Shown: positions 1 to 8,742, counted from the stretch's first letter. The stretch: DNA of 64,000 bases from Novosphingobium jiangmenense (GCF_015694345.1 NZ_JADQDC010000008.1:62001-126000); one strand, 5' to 3'. A program made the numbers and translations. The notes: a model not told the origin generated them from the letters alone.

Positions 1-2057
1 GCTTCGACCAGCAGCACCTGATCCGTGACGAGCACTACGAGGCCCTGCCGACACCGTTCGTCGTGCGCCGCTCGGGTGCAGCCAATCCCAAGCTGCTGGC
101 GCTGACCTTCGATGACGGACCGGATCCGAAGTGGACGCCCAACGTGCTCGCCGCGCTGGAGCAATCGCACGTGCCCGGAACCTTCTTCGTCATCGGCGAG
201 AACGCGCTGCTGCGCCCCGATCTGCTGCGGCGCATGGTTGCCGACGGCGACGAGATCGGCAACCACACCTATACGCATCCCAATCTTGCCGATGCCTCGG
301 ACAGCGAAACGCATCTTGAACTGAACGCCACGCAGCGGCTGGTGCAGGCGTTCACCGGACACAGCATGACGCTGTTCCGCGCGCCCTATTTCGGCGATGC
401 CGAGCCGACCACCGCCGACGAACTCGAACCTGCGCTCAAGGCGCAACAGGCAGGCTACACCGTGGTCGGCCTGCACGTCGATCCGAACGACTGGCAGAAC
501 CCGGGAGCCGACGCGATCGTGCGGCAGGTCGTCGATCAGGTGCATGGCGCGACCGAGGATTCGAGCCGCAACGTGATCCTGCTGCACGACGGCGGCGGCG
601 ATCGCTCGCAGACGGTGCAGGCCCTGCCGCGCATCATCGCCAAGCTGCGCGCGGAAGGCTACCAGTTCGTCACGGCCTCGCAGCTGGTCGGCGTTCCGCC
701 AGCGCAGGCGATGCCCCAGCTTTCGCCCTCGGACCTCACCGCCGTGCGGATCGACGTGGGCGCCTTCATCGTGCTGCATTTCATCGAAGTCGGGCTGACC
801 TGGCTGTTCTTCGTGGCGATTGCCCTGGGCATTGCCCGCGCGCTGGTCATGACCGCGCTGGCCTGGTGGCAGAGCCGCTCGCCGCGCGCCGCACCACCCG
901 TGTTCGAGCCGAGCGTATCGGTGATCATCCCCGCCTATAACGAGGAGCGCGTCATTGCCTCATCGGTCGAGCGGGTGCTGGCGAGCGACTATCCCTCGTT
1001 GCAGGTGATCGTGGCTGACGACGGATCGAAGGATGCGACGAGCCGCATCGTCGCCGAACGTTTCGGCAACGACCCGCGCGTGACCCTGCTGACCCTGCAG
1101 AACGGCGGCAAGGCAGCGGCGCTCAACCGCGCGCTGCGTGAAGCGACGGGCGAAGTGATCATCGCGCTCGACGCCGACACCCAGTTCGAACCGCTGACCA
1201 TCCGCCGACTGGCGCGCTGGTTTGTCGATCCGACAATCGGCGCAGTGGCGGGCGATGCCCGCGTCGGCAACCGCGTCAACCTTGTCACCCGCTGGCAGGC
1301 GGTGGAATACATTACCGCGCAGAACCTCGAGCGCCGTGCCCTTGCAGGATTCGATGCGATGACCGTGGTGCCGGGGGCCGTCGGTGCATGGCGCAGGGCG
1401 GCACTCGATTCAGTCGGCGGCTATCCCGAAAACACCCTGGCCGAGGATCAGGACCTGACCATCGGCATCCAGCGCAAGGGTTGGCGCGTGACCTACGATC
1501 CGCGCGCCGTCGCCTGGACCGAGGCGCCCGAGAGCTTTGCGGCGCTGGCCAAGCAGCGCTATCGCTGGGCCTTCGGCACGCTGCAGTGCCTGTGGAAGCA
1601 CCGCAAGGTAATCAGCACCGGCAAGCCTGCGGGCCTTGGCCTTGTCGGACTGCCGCAGGCTTGGCTGTTCCAGATCGCCTTTGCCGCGATTTCGCCGCTG
1701 ATCGATGCTGCGCTGCTGATCTCGATCGTCACCACGGCGATGCGCGTGATCCAGCACGGCTGGGCGCAGACACAAGGCGATCTTGGACGCATGGCGATCT
1801 ACTGGTCAGTCTTTACCGCGATCGACGTGTTCTGCGGCTGGGTCGCCTATCGCCTCGATGACCGTCGCCCGCCCTATCCGGCCGGGCTGCTGGTCGCGCA
1901 GCGATTGGTCTACCGGCAGATCATGTACTGGGTCGTGCTGCGAGCGCTCTCCTCGGCCATCGGCGGCTGGGTGGTCGGCTGGGGCAAGCTGGAACGCACC
2001 GGCAGCGTGGCCGCCGAAGCGCATGCAACTGGCAGCCCCAGCGTAACCGCACCCTAA
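1..2057 (+). CDS. Polysaccharide deacetylase / family 2 glycosyltransferase fusion (5' end outside window)
   Basis: The frame is open to the left edge, with in-frame codons before the GTG at 63, so the true start lies upstream. From about 90 to 700 is a NodB-type deacetylase domain: TFDDGPDP gives the metal-binding Asp pair, GNHTYTHPNL supplies the metal-binding histidines, and LLHDGGG is the late conserved motif. A membrane segment follows near 745-870. A GT2 domain starts with VSVIIPAYNEE near 915, followed by DDGSKD, DADT and the acceptor-site KQRYRW near 1550. Further membrane helices close the protein. This resembles membrane enzymes that make and trim N-acetylglucosamine polymers. Known relatives with this order often carry a GH18-like domain at the N-terminus, which cannot be seen here. 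The substrate is inferred. Confidence 0.85.
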   Translation, partial: FDQQHLIRDEHYEALPTPFVVRRSGAANPKLLALTFDDGPDPKWTPNVLAALEQSHVPGTFFVIGENALLRPDLLRRMVADGDEIGNHTYTHPNLADASDSETHLELNATQRLVQAFTGHSMTLFRAPYFGDAEPTTADELEPALKAQQAGYTVVGLHVDPNDWQNPGADAIVRQVVDQVHGATEDSSRNVILLHDGGGDRSQTVQALPRIIAKLRAEGYQFVTASQLVGVPPAQAMPQLSPSDLTAVRIDVGAFIVLHFIEVGLTWLFFVAIALGIARALVMTALAWWQSRSPRAAPPVFEPSVSVIIPAYNEERVIASSVERVLASDYPSLQVIVADDGSKDATSRIVAERFGNDPRVTLLTLQNGGKAAALNRALREATGEVIIALDADTQFEPLTIRRLARWFVDPTIGAVAGDARVGNRVNLVTRWQAVEYITAQNLERRALAGFDAMTVVPGAVGAWRRAALDSVGGYPENTLAEDQDLTIGIQRKGWRVTYDPRAVAWTEAPESFAALAKQRYRWAFGTLQCLWKHRKVISTGKPAGLGLVGLPQAWLFQIAFAAISPLIDAALLISIVTTAMRVIQHGWAQTQGDLGRMAIYWSVFTAIDVFCGWVAYRLDDRRPPYPAGLLVAQRLVYRQIMYWVVLRALSSAIGGWVVGWGKLERTGSVAAEAHATGSPSVTAP

Positions 2058-2120
2058 CTTTCGTTGCGACAGAACGCGGGCAGAGAGTTAATATTCGCTA
2101 ATTTTGCATTTTTATTCAAA

Positions 2121-2171
2121 CGTTTATCGTTGCATTGGAACGGCCGTTACAGCAATGTAATACGATAAACG
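2121..2171. promoter_or_regulatory. Operator-like inverted repeat upstream of a MarR-like gene
   Basis: The 10-bp arms CGTTTATCGT (2121-2130) and ACGATAAACG (2162-2171) are perfect reverse complements, and the next 7 bases inward (TGCATTG and CAATGTA) pair with one mismatch. Between them lies a perfect 10-bp palindrome, AACGGCCGTT (2139-2148). The element ends 18 bp before the ATG of the next gene. Autoregulatory operator function is inferred from position and symmetry. Confidence 0.5.
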
Positions 2172-2189
2172 GGGTTGGGATGGTGTGCG

Positions 2190-2684
2190 ATGAACAGTCA
2201 GGAGAAGGAGAGGATTGCGCGCATCTCCGCGATGCTCCACGAGCTCCTGATCGCGCCGGATGATGCCGCCACTTCGGCCAGCGCGCCCTCGTCGGGCCAG
2301 CTGGTCGCGCTGGCAAAGCAGGAAATCAGGGCGCGGCGAAAGCGGCAGGAGCTGTTTCCGAACATCCAGGTGGCCGATCCGGCCTGGGACCTGCTGCTCG
2401 AGCTGTTCATCCATCAGGCCGAAGCGCGCCGCATTTCGGTAACCGGGCTGGGGCTTGGCGCAAACGTGCCGGGGGCCACCGTGCTGCGCTGGCTGGCGAT
2501 GTTCCACGAGGCCGGCTTGATCGTGCGCGAACCCGATGCGACGGACCGCAGGCGAATCTGGGTCTACCTGACCGAGGCGGGGCAGGAGCGCATCGCCCAG
2601 GGCATAAGCTGCAATTCACCGCCTGTCGCAACCTTGCCGGGCACGCGGCGCAGTGCCCGCGAGGATCGTTCGCTCGCCGCCTGA
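2190..2684 (+). CDS. MarR-like winged-helix transcriptional regulator
   Basis: This 164-residue protein has a basic helical N-terminal half and a central winged-helix region that reads like a MarR fold: ISVTGLGLGANVPGATVLRWLAMFHEAGLI is the helix-turn-helix region and EPDATDRRRIWVYLTEAGQERI is the wing and following helix. The DxRR wing motif is typical of the family. The ATG at 2190 is preferred over an upstream TTG at 2175 because it lies just after the dyad at 2121-2171. The last 25 residues are proline- and arginine-rich and look disordered. No ligand or target can be read from the sequence. Autoregulation is plausible. Confidence 0.75.
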   Translation: MNSQEKERIARISAMLHELLIAPDDAATSASAPSSGQLVALAKQEIRARRKRQELFPNIQVADPAWDLLLELFIHQAEARRISVTGLGLGANVPGATVLRWLAMFHEAGLIVREPDATDRRRIWVYLTEAGQERIAQGISCNSPPVATLPGTRRSAREDRSLAA

Positions 2685-2694
2685 AGCTGTTGCG

Positions 2695-3147
2695 TCAGCC
2701 GCGCCCGCGATAGGACGCAACGCCCTGATCGGGCAGCCACAGGCCCTGCGGCGGCGTGCCCGATTGCCAGAACACGTCGATCGGAATGCCGCCGCGCGGA
2801 TACCAGTAGCCGCCGATGCGCAGCCATTGCGGCTTCATCTCGTCGAACAGGCGCTGGCCGATGCCGACGGTGACGTCCTCGTGGAACCCGGCGTGGTTGC
2901 GGAAGGAGCCAAGGAAAAGCTTGAGCGCCTTGGATTCGACGATGGTCTCACCCGGCGCGTAGTCGATCACCAGATGCGCGAAATCGGGCTGGCCGGTGAC
3001 GGGGCAAAGCGAGGTGAACTCGGGCGCGGCGAAGCGGATCATGTAAAGCGTGCCGGGGCGAGGATTGGGCACGTAATCGAGCACGGCCTCTTCCGGCGAG
3101 GCGGGCAAGCTGCTGTTCTGTCCGAGGAAAAGCGGGGTCTTGGTCAT
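2695..3147 (-). CDS. queF: NADPH-dependent 7-cyano-7-deazaguanine reductase
   Basis: The enzyme reduces the nitrile preQ0 to the amine preQ1 in queuosine synthesis for tRNA wobble positions. The 150-residue protein matches the short, single-domain QueF class. The nucleophilic cysteine is in [11 protein letters not shown] (Cys48, with Asp55 seven residues on). The NADPH-binding signature [20 protein letters not shown] spans about residues 71-90. The start is an ATG at 3147. It converges on the gene to its left with only a 10-bp gap. No other queuosine genes are nearby and no preQ1 riboswitch-like fold was noticed upstream. Confidence 0.95.
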   Translation of the reverse strand: MTKTPLFLGQNSSLPASPEEAVLDYVPNPRPGTLYMIRFAAPEFTSLCPVTGQPDFAHLVIDYAPGETIVESKALKLFLGSFRNHAGFHEDVTVGIGQRLFDEMKPQWLRIGGYWYPRGGIPIDVFWQSGTPPQGLWLPDQGVASYRGRG

Positions 3148-3311
3148 GCTTCAACCTTTGGTCGGCGCGGGCTGGCTGGCGCCTGAACGTCTGCGCGCCG
3201 GAGGAAAAGGAACGACGGGCCCCATGCACCCGTCGCAGGCGCGGGGCAAGTGGCCGGATCATTCCCCTTGGTTCACCGGCGATTAAACTGGCGAGGCACC
3301 CTTGGCGCTGC

Positions 3312-4415
3312 ATGAGGACAGGGTCTTTCGCAAAACTGCCGTTGCTCGCGCTCGGCCTGCTGAGCGGTGTGGCACACGCGCAGGATGCGCAGACGTGGCA
3401 GTTGCCGCCATCGCAAACGGCAACCTCGGCGCCGCAAGGACCGGTCGTGCCGGATGCGCCGCCTCCGCGTCCTGCGCCGGTTCCATCACCCACGCCTGCC
3501 CCCACGGTTATCGTACCGGCGCCTGAGGCTTCCGCCACCGCCACTCCCGCACCTGCGCCTTCACCACCGCGGCCGCGGCCAAGCCCTTCTCCGTCTGCGA
3601 GTGCGCCGACGTCGACCGGGGCAGCCGAGCCTGTGGGGCCACCGGCAGAGGCAACGATGCCGCCCTCGTCCTTGCCGATGCCACCCGAGCCTTCTGCAAG
3701 TTCGCCTCCTCCTGCGAGCGCAGAGGTCGCGCCCGATGAGTTTGCTGTCTGGCCTTGGGCGGCGCTGTTCGCGGTCTTTTTGGCGGTGGCGGGCCTTGTC
3801 CTTCTGCGGCGCAAGCGCGGGGGCGACGCCATCGTGTTCGAGCCGCCGCAAGCCACGGCCTCGCCTCCGGCAAGTCCGCAGCCTGTCGCCGAACCTGCGC
3901 CCACCCGGGCCAGGGCCGAGCCCTCGCTGCCATCGCTGACCATCGACCTGATCGCCGCGCGGATGAGCGCGAGTCTGGTCAACGCCACGCTGAGCTACCG
4001 CTTGCGGCTGTCGGCGCGAACGGATCTTGCCGATCTTCAGGTGGTCGGCGGGATGACCTCGGCCCACGCCTCGCGCCCGGACAACGAGCTTCTCGGCATT
4101 GGCGACGCACCCAAACTGCATAGCGTGGGAGCCATCGCGGCGGGCGGGATCGTTGAACTCTCCGGCGAGGTGCGCCTGCCACTGGCCGAGATCACGCCGA
4201 TCCGCCACGGCAGCAGTGCGCTTTTCGTGCCGCTGGTCCGGCTCGAAGTCTCCGGCCGGGCCGATGGCCAGCAATTCACGGCACGGGCCGCATTCGTCGT
4301 GGGAATCGAGGATACGGCCGCCAGTGAGCGATTGCAGCCCTTCCGTCTCGACCTCGGCCCGCGCATCTACCCGCAGGTGGGGCAGCGCGAACTGACCGTT
4401 CCGGCCTTTGCGTGA
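3312..4415 (+). CDS. Proline-rich exported protein with one membrane anchor, function unknown
   Basis: The 367-residue protein starts with a signal peptide ending near AHA-Q (residue 24). About 120 residues rich in Pro, Ala, Ser and Thr follow and are probably disordered. A single transmembrane helix, WPWAALFAVFLAVAGLVLL, comes next and ends in RRKRGG. The last 190 residues form a folded-looking domain with alternating hydrophobic strands (SLTIDLIAARMSASLVNATLSY onward). By the positive-inside rule the Pro-rich part is periplasmic and the C-terminal domain is cytoplasmic. I do not recognise the family. It stands alone between divergent queF and sseA. Confidence 0.7.
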   Translation: MRTGSFAKLPLLALGLLSGVAHAQDAQTWQLPPSQTATSAPQGPVVPDAPPPRPAPVPSPTPAPTVIVPAPEASATATPAPAPSPPRPRPSPSPSASAPTSTGAAEPVGPPAEATMPPSSLPMPPEPSASSPPPASAEVAPDEFAVWPWAALFAVFLAVAGLVLLRRKRGGDAIVFEPPQATASPPASPQPVAEPAPTRARAEPSLPSLTIDLIAARMSASLVNATLSYRLRLSARTDLADLQVVGGMTSAHASRPDNELLGIGDAPKLHSVGAIAAGGIVELSGEVRLPLAEITPIRHGSSALFVPLVRLEVSGRADGQQFTARAAFVVGIEDTAASERLQPFRLDLGPRIYPQVGQRELTVPAFA

Positions 4416-4540
4416 CCTGTTCGGAAAACTGCTGCGACCAGTCGTTTTTTCAGGTCGACGGCCAAGTTTACCACGTCTAGTCTGCAGCAGACGAACCCGC
4501 GCCAGACGGGTCGCGCAGGCAGGCAGGAGCACGATCAACC

Positions 4541-5383
4541 ATGGACTCGCTGGTTTCGACCCAGTGGCTCGCGGACGAAATGGGCGCGAGCGATCTACGT
4601 ATTGTCGATGCAACGGCATTCCTGCCGGAACATGGCCGCGTGCCCCGGCTTGAGTACGAGGCTTGCCACATCCCCGGCGCGGTGTTCATGGACCTCGCGG
4701 AACTGGCCGATACCGCCTCTCCGGTGCCCAACACCCTGCCGCCAGCCGAAAAATTCGCCAGCCGCATGCAGGCGCTGGGCCTTGGCGACGGCAGCCGCAT
4801 CGTGATCTACGACGACAGCCCGGTGAAGACCTCGACCCGCGCCTGGTTCATGCTGAACAAGTTCGGCGCGCAGAACGTGGCGCTGCTCGATGGCGGCATC
4901 GCCAAGTGGAAGGCCGAAGGTCGCAAGTGTGCGCAAGGTGTTGAAACCTTGAGACAACGCCACTTCACGGTGTGGTCCGACGACAGCCACGTGCGCTCGA
5001 AAGCCGATGTCCTCGCTAACCTCGCCAGCAAGGCCGAGCAGGTGATCGACGCGCGCGGCGCCGGACGCTTTACCGGCGATGTTCCGGAAACCAACCCGGC
5101 GCTGGCGAGCGGCCACATCCCCGGTGCACGCAACCTGCCCTATTCGAGCCTGTTCAACCTCGACGGTACGTGGAAATCCCCTGATGCGATCCGCGCCCTG
5201 TTCGAGGCAGCGGGCATCGATCTGTCGCGCCCGCTGATCTCGTCCTGCGGCTCAGGAATGACCGCCAACGTATTGATTTTTGCTGCACATCTGATCGGCA
5301 AGGAAGACGTCTCGCTCTATGACGGATCGTGGAGCGAATGGGGCATGGACCCGGCGACACCCAAGGCAACCGGCGCAGCCTGA
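4541..5383 (+). CDS. sseA: 3-mercaptopyruvate sulfurtransferase
   Basis: The protein transfers sulfane sulfur from 3-mercaptopyruvate or thiosulfate to acceptors. Two rhodanese domains cover about residues 1-130 and 155-280. The catalytic loop in the second is SSCGSGMTAN with Cys236. CGSG(V/M)T is the mercaptopyruvate type, whereas thiosulfate sulfurtransferases have a different, more basic loop. The domain linker carries GHIPGARN, a conserved rhodanese motif. The 280-residue length is normal. It opens a stretch of sulfur-related genes that runs to about 13.5 kb. Confidence 0.92.
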   Translation: MDSLVSTQWLADEMGASDLRIVDATAFLPEHGRVPRLEYEACHIPGAVFMDLAELADTASPVPNTLPPAEKFASRMQALGLGDGSRIVIYDDSPVKTSTRAWFMLNKFGAQNVALLDGGIAKWKAEGRKCAQGVETLRQRHFTVWSDDSHVRSKADVLANLASKAEQVIDARGAGRFTGDVPETNPALASGHIPGARNLPYSSLFNLDGTWKSPDAIRALFEAAGIDLSRPLISSCGSGMTANVLIFAAHLIGKEDVSLYDGSWSEWGMDPATPKATGAA

Positions 5384-5400
5384 GGTTCAACCATCCTTGT

Positions 5401-5467
5401 CGTCATCCTCGCGCAGGCGGGGATCCAGAAAGCGGCAGGGTGGATTCCCGCCTTCGCGGGAATGACG
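5401..5467. repeat. Inverted pair of a 26-bp extragenic palindromic element
   Basis: The left copy (5401-5426) and the right copy (5442-5467) are the same 26-bp sequence in opposite orientation with a few mismatches, separated by 15 bp. The right copy also contains its own perfect 8-bp hairpin, ATTCCCGC-CTTC-GCGGGAAT (5444-5463). This arrangement is typical of non-coding palindromic repeats scattered in alphaproteobacterial intergenic DNA. Confidence 0.75.
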
Positions 5468-5573
5468 AAGGCAGGTGTTGCGGCTGACGAAGGCAAGCGT
5501 AGCTGCTGACGAAGGCAAGCGTAGCTGCTGACGAAGGCAAGCGTAGCTGCTGACGAAGCCGAGGGTTGCTGCT
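5464..5573. repeat. 22-bp tandem repeat, five units
   Basis: Units start at 5464, 5486, 5508, 5530 and 5552. The three central units are identical (GACGAAGGCAAGCGTAGCTG plus CT). The outer two keep the GACGAAG start and the GCT end but differ in the middle. The first unit overlaps the last four bases of the palindromic element to its left, so the array seems to have grown out of that element. The array ends 13 bp before the ATG of the next gene, so its length would alter that gene's leader. Confidence 0.9.
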
Positions 5574-5586
5574 ATCGCCCGAGGCC

Positions 5587-6828
5587 ATGAGCAGTTCTGA
5601 CGATTTCGAGAATTTGGGTCCCGCGACGCGTGGCGTTCTGGCAGGGCGGCGTGACGAGTGGACCGGGACGCCGGGGCACCCCGGCGCGGTGGTCAATCCG
5701 CCCGTCTGGCGCGCCTCGACGCATCTTTATCCCGATATGTCAGCGCTTCGGGCGCATCCGGCGAACGAGGACGGGCGCTTTTACTATGGCCGCAGGGGAT
5801 CTCCAACTCAGTGGGGACTCTCCGAGGCACTGACCCAACTCGAGGGCAACTCTGCGGGAACTGTGCTCTATCCCTCGGGGGTCGCAGCCATTGCCGGAGC
5901 GCTGCTGACGGTGCTGCGTCCCGGTGACGTGCTGCTAATGACCGACAACGCCTATGAACCCTCGCGCATCATGGGCCGGGGCCTGCTGAAGGACTTCGGC
6001 ATCGAAACGCGCTGGTTCGATCCGACCGACCTTGCGTCGTTCGAGGCGGCGTGTTGCGAACGGACGCGTTGCGTCCTGTTGGAAAGCCCCGGCAGCCTGA
6101 CGATGGAGGTGCAGGATGTGCCCGCACTTGCCGCCGCGGCCAAGGCGCGCGGGATCGTCAGCATGCTCGACAACACGTGGGCCTCGCCGCTCGGCTTTCA
6201 GGCGCTGCGCCATGGCGTGGACATCGTGGTGATGAGCCTGACCAAGCACGTGTCCGGCCATTCCGACTGCATGATGGGCAGCGCCAGTGCGGGGGCGGAG
6301 TGGTATCGCAAGTTGCGGCTGCGCTCGCAGGGCATGGGCACGGTGGTCTCGCCCGATGATGCCGCGCTGATGCTGCGCGGTTTGCGGACGATGAAGCATC
6401 GGCTCGAGGCCGAGACCGCATCCGCGCTGGCGATTGCGCGGTGGCTGGAGGGGCGGCCCGAGGTGGCGCGCGTCTTGTGCCCGATGCTGCCGGGATCGCC
6501 GGGGCATGAGCTTTGGCAGCGCGATTTTACCGGCGGCTGCGGGCTGTTCAGCTTCGTGCTGAAGGGTGGGACAAGCGCGGCGCGGGATGCACTGATCGAC
6601 GCGCTGGCGCTGTTCGGCATCGGCTATTCGTGGGGCGGGTTCGAGAGTCTGGCGACGCCGGTCGATCCGGCCAGCATTCGCACGGCGAGCCAATGGCCGC
6701 TCAAGGGAATGGACGTGCAGGATTGCTTCGGGGTGCGCCTGTCCATCGGGCTTGAGGACACGGCCGACCTGATTGCCGATCTCGAGCGCGGGCTGGCCGT
6801 CTGGGCGGCGCACGGAGCGGGCGTATGA
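5587..6828 (+). CDS. metC: Cystathionine beta-lyase-type PLP enzyme
   Basis: This 413-residue protein belongs to the Cys/Met metabolism PLP family (fold type I). Visible features are YGRRGSPT, the LYPSGVAAIAGALL cofactor-binding segment, LDNTWASP with the Asp that contacts the pyridine nitrogen, and SLTKHVSGHSD with the Schiff-base lysine (Lys220). It likely cleaves cystathionine or cysteine to give homocysteine or sulfide plus pyruvate. Relatives include gamma-synthases and lyases, so the exact reaction is inferred. The ATG at 5587 is used because an earlier TTG would lie inside the tandem repeat. It overlaps the next gene by 4 bp. Confidence 0.85.
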   Translation: MSSSDDFENLGPATRGVLAGRRDEWTGTPGHPGAVVNPPVWRASTHLYPDMSALRAHPANEDGRFYYGRRGSPTQWGLSEALTQLEGNSAGTVLYPSGVAAIAGALLTVLRPGDVLLMTDNAYEPSRIMGRGLLKDFGIETRWFDPTDLASFEAACCERTRCVLLESPGSLTMEVQDVPALAAAAKARGIVSMLDNTWASPLGFQALRHGVDIVVMSLTKHVSGHSDCMMGSASAGAEWYRKLRLRSQGMGTVVSPDDAALMLRGLRTMKHRLEAETASALAIARWLEGRPEVARVLCPMLPGSPGHELWQRDFTGGCGLFSFVLKGGTSAARDALIDALALFGIGYSWGGFESLATPVDPASIRTASQWPLKGMDVQDCFGVRLSIGLEDTADLIADLERGLAVWAAHGAGV

Positions 6829-7766
6829 TCAGCGCGAAGCAGCAGGTGACCGAGGCGATCCGCGTTCTCAACGAGATCGGGTTCGATCTTGGCACCTATC
6901 ACATTTCGGTGTGGGGAGCCTTGCGCATCGTCATCGTGATGCTGCTGGTGATCGTGGCGGCGCAACTGGTCGGAAAATTGGCGCGGCGGCTGTTCCGGCG
7001 GATCGACAGCCTTGACCGCACGCAGCAGCTGCTGGGCGAGAAGATCGCGACGATCGTGGTCTGGGGCATCTCGATCCTTGTCGGGATCGACGTTCTGGGC
7101 ATCAGCCTGACCGCACTGACGGTGTTTTCCGGCGCGTTCGGCCTCGCCATCGGTTTCGGCCTGCAGAAGACCTTCGGCAACCTGATCGCCGGGATCATCC
7201 TGCTGATGGACCGTTCGATCAAGCCGGGCGACGTGATCGCGGTGAACGACGGCAAGGGCAATTCGTTCGGCGAGGTCAAGAAGATCGGTATCCGCGCGGT
7301 TTCGGTAACGACACGCGACAATCGCGAATACCTCATACCGAACGAGAACCTGATGACACAACAGGTTGAAAACTGGTCCTATTCCTCACGCGAGGTGGCG
7401 ATCAGCATTCCGGTCAGCGTGGCCTATGGCAGCGATCTGGAGCAGGTCGAGAAGCTGATGCTGGAGGCCGTGGGCAGCGTTCACCGCGTGCTGAGCTTTC
7501 CCTCTCCCGGCGTGCTGCTGAGCGCCTTCGGGCCGAGCGGGATCGACATGACCATCGTGGTGTGGATCGACGATCCCGAGGGCGGCGTCGGCAATGTGCG
7601 GTCGGACATACTCAAGGCGGTGTGGCGGCTGTTCAGGGACAACGGAGTGGAGATTCCGTTCCCGCAGCAGGACCTGAACCTGAAGGACAGCGAGGGTTTG
7701 CGGGCGCTGGTGGAGGGTTTGAGGGGCGTAGCTCCTACCGACCAGTCCTCGTCACCCCGGGCTTGA
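6825..7766 (+). CDS. MscS-family mechanosensitive ion channel
   Basis: This 313-residue inner-membrane protein has three hydrophobic segments. Two lie near residues 27-47 and 75-95. The third is the pore helix with the Gly/Ala pattern AFGLAIGFGLQKTFGNLIAGIILL (about 109-132), the hallmark of MscS. A cytoplasmic beta domain (IKPGDVIAV, VTTRDNREYLIPN) and an alpha/beta domain follow. The role is to release solutes on hypo-osmotic shock. The start overlaps the preceding stop (ATGA), so the two are probably co-translated. The last five codons and the stop lie inside the palindromic element at 7751-7836, so the C-terminal tail seems to have been rewritten by that repeat. Confidence 0.9.
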   Translation: MISAKQQVTEAIRVLNEIGFDLGTYHISVWGALRIVIVMLLVIVAAQLVGKLARRLFRRIDSLDRTQQLLGEKIATIVVWGISILVGIDVLGISLTALTVFSGAFGLAIGFGLQKTFGNLIAGIILLMDRSIKPGDVIAVNDGKGNSFGEVKKIGIRAVSVTTRDNREYLIPNENLMTQQVENWSYSSREVAISIPVSVAYGSDLEQVEKLMLEAVGSVHRVLSFPSPGVLLSAFGPSGIDMTIVVWIDDPEGGVGNVRSDILKAVWRLFRDNGVEIPFPQQDLNLKDSEGLRALVEGLRGVAPTDQSSSPRA

Positions 7767-7836
7767 CCCGGGGTCCCGCTTGATCCTGCACCGCCTGTCG
7801 AAGAAAAGCGGGACCCCGGGTCAAGCCCGGGGTGAC
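7751..7836. repeat. Perfect 30-bp inverted repeat
   Basis: Arms 7751-7780 and 7807-7836 are exact reverse complements across 30 bases, separated by a 26-bp loop. Each arm also contains a smaller CCCGGGCTTGACCCGGG dyad. The transcript would form a very stable hairpin. It has no following T-tract, so it is not a standard terminator but could shield the mRNA end. The left arm supplies the stop codon of the upstream channel gene. Confidence 0.95.
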
Positions 7837-7971
7837 GTTGGATTTAGGGGCAAGGAGTTGGGAGCGAGCGCCGATCCTGAGGGTGCTTTCACCATACCGC
7901 TAAAGATCATCTAGGCGGGGGGAAAAGCATTCTCGCTGGTGACTTGGCTCGCACGCGCCCATCTGCGCCCA

Positions 7972-8742
7972 ATGAGCAATCCCTCTTCAAGAGTCGGAAC
8001 CGTATTCCTTGTCGGCGCAGGTCCCGGTGATCCGGACCTGCTGACGCTGCGTGCGGCGCGGCTGGTGATGAATGCGCGCGTGCTGGTGCACGACGGGCTG
8101 GTCGATCCCGCGATCCTTGCAATGGCGCCCAAGGGCTGCCGGATGATCTCGGTCGCCAAGCAGCGCTCGCGCCATACGATGCGGCAGGAAGAGATCAACG
8201 CCCTGCTGGTGCGCGAGGCACTGGCCGGGAACGACGTGGTCCGCCTCAAGGGTGGCGACCCGTTCGTGTTCGGGCGTGGTGGCGAGGAAGCGGAAGACTG
8301 CTTTGCCGCAGGCGTGCCGGTGCAGGTAGTGCCCGGCGTGAGCGCGGCGATGGGCGCGGCGGCTTCGGCGATGATCCCCCTTACCCACCGCGAAAGCGCG
8401 AGCATCGTCTCTTTCGTGGCTGGCCAGTGCAAGGGCCTGACCGACCAGAACTGGGCAGGCCTTGCCGGGGTTGGCAGGACGCTGGTGATCTATATGGGCG
8501 TCGCCACGGCTGACGCGATTGCCGAGAAGCTGATGGCGGACGGGCTTGCGCCCGACATGCCGGTGGCGGTCATCGAGAATGCCGCGCGGCCGCAGATGCG
8601 CGTGCTGCGCGGGGCGCTGGCGGGCCTGGGTTCGCTGGTGTCCGACAACAAGGTCAAGAGCCCTGCCCTGATCGTGATCGGCGAAGTGGCAGGCCGGGGA
8701 GACATGATGGAATTGAAGCAAGTTTTGGAGGCCTGTCAGTGA
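7972..8742 (+). CDS. cobA: Uroporphyrinogen-III C-methyltransferase
   Basis: It transfers two methyl groups from SAM to uroporphyrinogen III to give precorrin-2, the precursor of siroheme. The 256-residue protein shows the family motifs VGAGPGDPDLLTLRAARL at the N-terminus, VRLKGGDPFVFGRGGEE and VPGVSAA in the middle, and a late VIENAARPQMR segment. It is the methylase alone, without the CysG dehydrogenase/ferrochelatase half, so those steps must come from another gene. Its stop overlaps the GTG of the next gene. Position ahead of the siroheme enzyme CysI argues for siroheme rather than cobalamin supply. Confidence 0.93.
   Translation: MSNPSSRVGTVFLVGAGPGDPDLLTLRAARLVMNARVLVHDGLVDPAILAMAPKGCRMISVAKQRSRHTMRQEEINALLVREALAGNDVVRLKGGDPFVFGRGGEEAEDCFAAGVPVQVVPGVSAAMGAAASAMIPLTHRESASIVSFVAGQCKGLTDQNWAGLAGVGRTLVIYMGVATADAIAEKLMADGLAPDMPVAVIENAARPQMRVLRGALAGLGSLVSDNKVKSPALIVIGEVAGRGDMMELKQVLEACQ

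Noticed and set aside
4480..4492. GTCTGC-A-GCAGAC dyad upstream of sseA
   Set aside because: The 13-bp dyad is short, within chance for this composition, and has no matching regulator nearby.
5464..5573. CRISPR array
   Set aside because: The 22-bp units are directly adjacent with no spacers, and there are no cas genes.
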